From Pterois miles (Eukaryota > Chordata > Actinopteri > Perciformes > Scorpaenidae), in assembly GCA_947000775.1 (NCBI GenBank), contig CAMQGK010000518.1:62001-126000 (forward strand): a DNA stretch of 64,000 nt, in the 5' to 3' direction. Positions 56,961-64,000 of this stretch are shown piece by piece. A program made the position numbers and the translations under genes. The notes beneath the pieces were generated by a model. The model was not told where the DNA came from. It made no database searches and saw only the letters and a program-made list of their open reading frames with translations. Numbering within the stretch: the stretch's first letter is position 1; each line of letters starts with the position of its first letter.

Positions 56961-59900
56961 TGAACCGCCTTCAGCTCCACACTTTACACACTGGACTGAT
57001 CTCATGTTTATATCAGTCAAAAAAACATAAATTCAGCCATGTAACATGATCCTGTTTTCAGTCTCATACTGATGTTGGTTAACATGAATCTTCTTCAGTC
57101 ATAAATCAGTTGAAGGTTATATAAAACACCATTATTTATTTGTATTTTTACAGAGACTCAGACTGAGTGTTGCTGTAGTTCAGCGGCTCCTTTACAACAA
57201 TGAAGAAATGCTGATTCCCGACCAGGTCAGATGGATGACGGACCACAAGACGGACAGAACGGACGGAAACGCCTGTGTTTTTATGGACGACGTAAGTAAG
57301 CTGCTCTCTAAGGGAACATTTTGTCATTTTGGGAAATATGAATATTGATTTTATAGCCAACAGTTAGACAAGACGTTTGTTACCACTGTAAATATGTAGC
57401 TGCAGCCAGCTTCAGTAGTGTCAAAGATGAAGCCTACACATGTTTTCCAGACTCATATAACCTATGACACCACTGATCAATGCAGATTTATTTCAACGTG
57501 AATTAGTCTTCATAGTTGATTATTATAGCTGAAGTCTGGGAGACACTGACAGCAGACTAAGAGAAGGATCCAGATTTCTGACTTGTTTCTGATCTCACAG
57601 GACAGGACTCTTCCCGGAGAGTGGACATGAACCGAACCACACCAAGCCAGCAGCATCACACAAGCAGTCTGATGTGAGGAAGTTCCAGCACCACAGCAGT
57701 CCACAGCTCCACACTTTACACACTGGACTGATCTCATGTTTATATGAGTCAAAAAAACATAAATTCAGCCATGTAACATGATCCTGTGTTCAGTCTCATA
57801 CTGATGTTGGTTAACATGAATCTTCTTCAGTAGTAAATCAGTTGAAGGTTATATAAAACACCATTATTTATTTGTATTTTTACAGAGACTCAGACTGAGT
57901 GTTGCTGTAGTTCAGCGGCTCCTTTACAACAATGAAGAAATGCTGATTCCCGACCAGGTCAGATGGATGACGGACCACAAGACGGACAGAACGGACGGAA
58001 ACGCCTGTGTTTTCATGGACGACGTAAGTAAGCTGCACTCGAAAGGAACATTTTATCATTTTGGGAAATATGCATATTGATTTTCTAGCCAACAGTTAGA
58101 CAAGAAGATTGTTACCGCAGTAAATATGTAGCTGCAGCCAGCTTCAGTAGTGTCCAAGATGAAGCCTACACATGTTTTCCAGACTCATGTAATCTTTGAC
58201 ACCGCTGATTAATGCAGATTTATTTCAACATGAATTAGTCTTCGTAGTTGATTATTATAGCTGACTCTCTTTGAGACACTGACAGCAGACTTAGAGAAGG
58301 ATCCACATTACTGACTTGTTTCTGATCTCACAGGACAGGACTCTTCCCGGAGAGTGGACGACAACAGAACCACACCAAGCCAGCAGCATCACACAACCAG
58401 TCTGATGTGAGGAAGCTCCAGCACCACAGCAGTCCACTCAACACACTGAACCGCCTTCAGCACCACACTTTACACACTGGACTGATCTCATGTTTATGTC
58501 AGTCAAAAAAACATAAATTCAGCCATGTAACATGATCCTGTGTTCAGTCTCATACTGATGTTGGTTAACATGAATCTTCTTCAGTAGTAAATCACTTGAA
58601 GGTTATATAAAACACCATTATTTATTTGTATTTTTACAGAGACTCAGACTGAGTGTTGCTGTAGTTCAGGAGCTCCTTTACACCTTTGCAACAATGAAGA
58701 AATGCTGATTCCCGACCAGGTCAGATGGATGACGGACCACAAGACGGACAGAACGGACGGAAACGCCTGTGTTTTTATGGACGACGTAAGTAAGCTGCAT
58801 TCGAAAGGAACATTTTGTCATTTTGGGAAATATGCATATTGATTTTCTAGCCAACAGTTAGACAAGAAGATTGTTACCGCAGTAAATATGTAGCTGCAGC
58901 CAGCTTCAGTAGTGTCCAAGATGAAGCCTACACATGTTTTCCAGACTCATGTAATCTTTGACACCGCTAATTAATGCAGATATATTTCAACATGAATTAG
59001 TCTTCGTAGTTGATTATTATAGCTGACTCTCTTTGAGACACTGACAGCAGACTTAGAGAAGGATCCACATTCCTGCCTTGTTTCTGATCTCACAGGACAG
59101 GACTCTTCCCGGAGAGTGGACATGAACCGAACCACACCAAGCCAGCAGCATCACACAACCAGTCTGATGTGAGGAAGCTCCAGCACCACAGCAGTCCACT
59201 TAACACACTGAACTGCCTTCAGCTCCACGCTTTACACACTGGACTGATGTCATGTTTATATCACTCAAAAAAACATAAATTCAGCCATGTAACATGATCC
59301 TGTGTTCAGTCTCATACTGATGTTGGTTAACATGAATCATCTTCAGTAGTAAATCAGTTGAAGGTTATATAAAACACCATTATTTATTTGTGTTTTTACA
59401 GCGACTCAGACTGAGTGTTGCTGTAGTTCAGCGGCTCCTTTACATCTTTACAACAATGAAGAAATGCTGATTCCCGACCAGGTCAGATGGATGACGGACC
59501 ACAAGACGGACAGAACGGACGGAAACGCCTGTGTTTTCCTGGACGACCTAAGTAAGCTGCTCTCTAAAGGAAAATTTTTTCCTTTTGGGACATATGCATA
59601 TTGATTTTCTAGCCAACACATAGACAAGAAGATTGTTCCCACTGTAAATATGTAGCTGCAGCCAGCTTCAGTAGTGTCCAAGATGAAGCCTACACATGTT
59701 TTCCAGTCTCATATAACCTGTGACACCACTGATCAATGCAGATTTATTTCAACATGAATTAGTCTTCATAGTTGATCATTATAGCTGAATCTCTGGGAGT
59801 CACTGACAGCAGACTAAGAGAAGGACCCACATTCCTGACTTGTTTCTGATCTCACAGGACAGGACTCTTCCCGGAGAGTGGACGACAACAGAACCACACC

Positions 59901-62900
59901 AAGCCAGCAGCATCACACAACCAGTCTGATGTGAGGAAGTTCCAGCACCACAGCAGTCCACTCAACACACTGAACCGCCTTCAGCTCCACACTTTACACA
60001 CTGGACTGATCTCATGTTAATATCAGTCAAAAAAACATAAATTCAGCCATTTAACATGATCCTGTGTTCAGTCTCATACTGATGTTGGTTAACATGAATC
60101 TTCTTCAGTAGTAAATCAGTTGAAGTTTATATAAAACACCATTATTTATTAGTGTTTGTACAGAGACTCAGACTGAGTGTTGCTGTAGTTCAGCGGCTCC
60201 TTTACAACAATGAAGAAATGCTGATTCCCGACCAGGTCAGATGGATGACGGACCACAAGACGGACAGAACGGACGGAAACGCCTGTGTTTTTATGGACGA
60301 CGTAAGTAAGCTGCACTCGAAAGGAACATTTTGTCATTTTGGGAAATATGCATATTGATTTTCTAGCCAACAGTTAGACAAGAAGATTGTTACCGCAGTA
60401 AATATGTAGCTGCAGCCAGCTTCAGTAGTGTCCAAGATGAAGCCTACACATGTTTTCCAGACTCATGTAATCTTTGACACCGCTGATTAATGCAGATTTA
60501 TTTCAACATGAATTAGTCTTCGTAGTTGATTATTATAGCTGACTCTCTTTGAGACACTGACAGCAGACTTAGAGAAGGATCCACATTCCTGACTTGTTTC
60601 TGATCTCACAGGACAGGACTCTTCCCGGAGAGTGGACGACAACCGAACCACACCAAGCCAGCAGCATCACACAACCAGTCTGATGTGAGGAAGCTCCAGC
60701 ACCACAGCAGTCCACTCAACACACTGAACCGCCTTCAGCACCATACTTTACACACTGGACTGAGCTCCAGCACCACAGCAGTCCACTCAACACACTGAAC
60801 CGCCTTCAGCTCCACACTTTACACACTGGACTGATCTCATGTTTATATGAGTCAAAAAAACAACAACTCAGCCATGTAACATGATCCTGTGTTCAGTCTC
60901 ATACTGATGTTGGTTAACATGAATCTTCTTCAGTAGTAAATCAGTTGAAGGTTATATAAAACACCATTATTTATTTGTATTTTTACAGAGACTCAGACTG
61001 AGTGTTGCTGTAGTTCAGCGGCTCCTTTACAACAATGAAGAAATGCTGATTCCCGACCAGGTCAGATGGATGACGGACCTCAAGACGGACAGAACGGACG
61101 GAAACGCCTGTGTTTTCATGGACGACGTAAGTAAGCTGCACATTAAAGGAACATTTTGTCATTTTGGGAAATATGAATATTGATTTTCTAGCCAACAGTT
61201 AGACAACAAGGTTGGTACCACTGTAAATATGTAGCTGCAGCCAGCTTCAGTAGTGTCCAAGATGAAGCCTACACATGTTTTCCAGACTCATATAACCTGT
61301 GACACCACTGATCAATGCAGATTTATTTCAACATGAATTAGTCTTCATAGTTGATCATTATAGCTGAAGTCTGGGAGTCACTGACAGCAGACTAAGAGAA
61401 GGATCCACTTTCCTGACTTGTTTCTGATCTCACAGGACAGGACTCTTCCCGGAGAGTGGACGACAACCGAACCACACCAAGCCAGCAGCATCACACAAGC
61501 AGTCTGATGTGAGGAAGCTCCAGCACCACAGCAGTCCACTCAACACACTGAACCGCCTTCAGGTCTTCAGCTTTACACACTGGACTGATCTCATGTTTAT
61601 ATTTGTCAAAAAAACAAAAACTCAGCCATGTAACATGATCCTGTGTTCAGTCTCATACTGATGTTGGTTAGCATCAATCTTCTTCAGTCATAAATCAGTT
61701 GAAGGTTATATAAAACACCATTATTTATTTGCACTTTTATAGAGACTCAGACTGAGTGTTGCTGTAGTTCAGCGGCTCCTTTACAACAATGAAGAAATGC
61801 TGATTCCCGACCAGGTCAGATGGATGACGGACCACGAGACGGACAGAACGGTCGGAAACGCCTGTGCTTTCGTGGACTAGGTAAGTAAGCTGCACTCTAA
61901 AGGAACATTTTGTCATTTTGGGAAATATGCATATTGATTTTCTAGCCAACAGTTAGAAAAGAAGATTGGTACCACTGTAAATATGTAGCTGCAGCCAGCT
62001 TCAGTAGTGTCAAAGATGACGCCTACACATGTTTTCCAGACTCATATAAGCTGTGACACCACTGATCAATGCAGATTTATTTCAACATGAATTAGTCTTC
62101 ATAGTTGATTATTATAGCTGACCCTCTTTGAGACACTGACAGCAGACTAAGAGAAGGATCCAGATTCCTGACTTGTTTCTGATCTCACAGGACAGGACTC
62201 TTCCCGGAGAGTGGACGACAACAGAACCACACCAAGCCAGCAGCATCACACAAGCAGTCTGATGTGAGGAAGCTCCAGCACCACAGCAGTCCACTCAACA
62301 TACTTAACCGCCTTCAGCTCCACACTTTACACACTGGACTGATCTCATGTTTATATCAGTCAAAAAAAGATAAATTCAGCCATGTAACATGATCCTGTGT
62401 TCAGTCTCAGACTGATGTTGGTTAACATGAATCTTCTTCAGTAGTAAATCAGTTGAAGGTTATATAAAACACCATTATTTATTTGTATTTTTACAGAGAC
62501 TCAGACTGAGTGTTGCTGTAGTTCAGCGGTTCCTTTACAACAATGAAGAAATGCTGATTCCCGACCAGGTCAGATGGATGACGGACCACAAGACGGACAG
62601 AACGGAAGGAAACGCCTGTGTTTTCGTGGACGACGTAAGTAAGCTGCACTCTAAAGGAAAATTTTGTCATTTTGGGAAATATGCATATTGATTTTCTAGC
62701 CAACACTTAGACAAGAAGATTGTTCCCACAGTAAATATGTAGCTGCAGCCAGCTTCAGTAGTGTCCAAGATGAAGCCTACACATGTTTTCCAGACTCATG
62801 TAATCTGTGACACCACTGATCAATGCAGATTTATTTATACATGAATTAGTCTTCATAGTTGATCATTATAGCTGAATCTCTGGGAGTCACTGACAGCAGA

Positions 62901-63249
62901 CTAAGAGAAGGCTCCACATTCCTGACTTGTTTCTGATCTCACAGGACAGGACTCTTCCCGGAGAGTGGACGACAACCGACCCACACCAAGCCAGCAGCAT
63001 CACACAACCAGTCTGATGTGAGGAAGCTCCAGCACCACAGCAGTCAACTCAACACACTGAACCGCCTTCAGCTCCACACTTTACACACTGGACTGATGTC
63101 ATGTTTATATCAGTCAAAAAAACATAAATTCAGCCATGTAACATGATCCTGTGTTCAGTCTCATACTGATGTTGGTTAACATGAATCTTCTTCAGTAGTA
63201 AATCAGTTGAAGGTTATATAAAACACCATTTTTATTTGTATTTTTACAG

Positions 63250-63546
63250 AGACTCAGACTGAGTGTTGCTGTAGTTCAGGAGCTCCTTTACACTTTACAA
63301 CAATGAAGAAATGCTGATTCCCGACCAGGTCAGATGGATGTCGGACCACAAGACGGACAGAGGAAGGAAGCGAGAAAGAGAGAAAGGCGGAATTGGACGG
63401 GTAGCAGGAGGACTCTTCCGGAGGTGGGAAACCGAACCACACCAAGCCAGCAGCATCACACACCAGTCTGATGTGAGGAAGCTCCAGCACCACGCAGTCC
63501 ACCCAACACACTCCACCTTAGCTCCACACTTACATCTTATAATAAA
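63250..63546 (+). pseudogene. Degenerate terminal array unit without intron
   Basis: Exon A runs to ACAAGACGGACAGAGG, then about 45 bases of purine-rich filler (63362-63405) lead straight into exon B sequence (GACTCTTCCGG). The 310-bp intron is missing. Many small deletions follow, and AATAAA occurs at 63541-63546. It is the last recognisable unit. Confidence 0.7.
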
Positions 63547-64000
63547 AAAAATATAGCATTAAATGTCTGTGTTGTTTATTGTGTTGGTTAACATGTTTTT
63601 AGTAGTAAATAGTGGCGGCGTGCTTTCACCTAGGCCTTAGTAATGCTCGTCTGATCTAATAATATTTTTTATAGCTTTATAAGCAGATACGAGAGATAAT
63701 ATAAAGGCTTTTCGCATATAGATAATAATATGCTTGAATAGCAACAGGGGTGCAGTTTCTTTATGAGCTAAGCAGCGACACACATAACCATAATATTGCT
63801 TGAATATATTTAGATGGCAACATTTTACTCAAAAATTGGTATTGTAGACAAATCCTCCTCTCTCTTTCCTCAAAAACACCTATTACTTGTGTGCAGATTA
63901 TCCGTGCGCTTAGTTCCATAGGAGGTCCTTTTTATTGCCAGAGCTAATGCCGAAAGTCGGCCTGCCCTGTGTTTTTGGCATTTTAATACGCTTTAGGGCT
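63547..64000. other. No gene seen
   Basis: AT-rich sequence after the array. No supported ORF or repeat family recognised. Confidence 0.5.

Larger units (their letters stand above)
49545..63546 (+). repeat. Array cluster R3: about 18.5 tandem ~753-bp two-exon units
   Basis: Exon A copies: 49545-49610 (5'-cut), 50226, 50980, 51720, 52472, 53305, 54059, 54892, 55646, 56400, 57154, 57886, 58640, 59402, 60164, 60989, 61743, 62497, 63250. Periods are mostly 752-762 bp. Three units are about 830 because a stretch after exon B is duplicated (near 53070, 54660, 60760); two are about 735 because of a small deletion. Twelve copies are 138 bp with 46 open codons (61743 ends in TAG). Those at 50980, 52472, 54059, 58640, 59402 and 63250 carry a 7-8-base insertion that breaks the frame. 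Introns are as similar between units as exons, so recent amplification or homogenisation is likely. Confidence 0.93.

Noticed and set aside
50226..62706. Repeated 70-residue minus-strand ORFs (MARKSICIFPKMTK...) as a gene family
   Set aside because: They overlap exon A in antisense, cross the splice donor and intron, and have no splice or promoter support of their own.
49545..63546. CRISPR-like or classic satellite array
   Set aside because: Units are ~753 bp with no short repeat/unique spacer pattern, and each contains ordered splice signals and an open exon.
63960..63990. Short match (CTGTGTTTTTGGCATT) to exon 4 of the arm gene at the window end
   Set aside because: Sixteen bases with no extended similarity; likely chance or a scrap of flanking DNA, and too little to call a copy.

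Overview
This window is nuclear DNA from a bony fish, most likely a spiny-rayed (acanthomorph) teleost. The evidence is AT-rich sequence with GT-AG introns, TATA boxes and AATAAA signals, plus a typical fish repeat load: a Tc1 element, a hAT relic, Gmr1-like and Sushi-like Ty3/gypsy elements, an L1 fragment, a CR1/Rex-type LINE fragment, tRNA-like SINEs and several interspersed families common in perciform genomes. No RNA genes, CRISPR arrays or bacterial genes are seen.

Layout. (1) Bases 1-14464 and 26877-41636 are near-identical inverted arms of about 14.5 kb around a 12.4-kb spacer. From outside inward each arm holds a hAT relic, a small multi-exon gene of unknown family (TATA box, exons, AATAAA), a Tc1 element, a 5'-truncated Gmr1-like retroelement with one LTR, and a few units of a tandem array. 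(2) The spacer holds a truncated Sushi-like retroelement, array remnants, an L1 fragment and one intact seven-exon gene (20199-24047) for a short TOG-domain protein related to TOGARAM/crescerin. (3) From 41.6 to 49.5 kb lie SINEs, AT-rich simple repeats, one isolated array unit, a LINE fragment, an (AT)n microsatellite and what looks like the 5' end of another gene (47.4-48.5 kb). (4) From 49545 to 63546 is a direct tandem array of about 18.5 units with a period near 753 bp.

The most unusual content is the array family. Each unit has a TATA-like motif, then a candidate exon A (138 bp, 46 open codons, phase 0 at both ends) between a splice acceptor and a GTAAGTAAG donor, then a 310-bp intron and a candidate exon B. 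Exons A and B resemble exons 3 and 4 of the gene in the arms, so the array seems to be an amplified 3' part of that gene or of a paralogue. About half the units carry an 8-base insertion or a lost donor, so coding function is unproven.

Order of events, from shared junctions: array units existed first; the Gmr1-like element came to lie against one and was damaged; the segment was then copied in inverted orientation; finally each arm gained private changes. The transposon proteins are all broken. The TOG gene is the only clearly intact host gene, and it is single-copy here.
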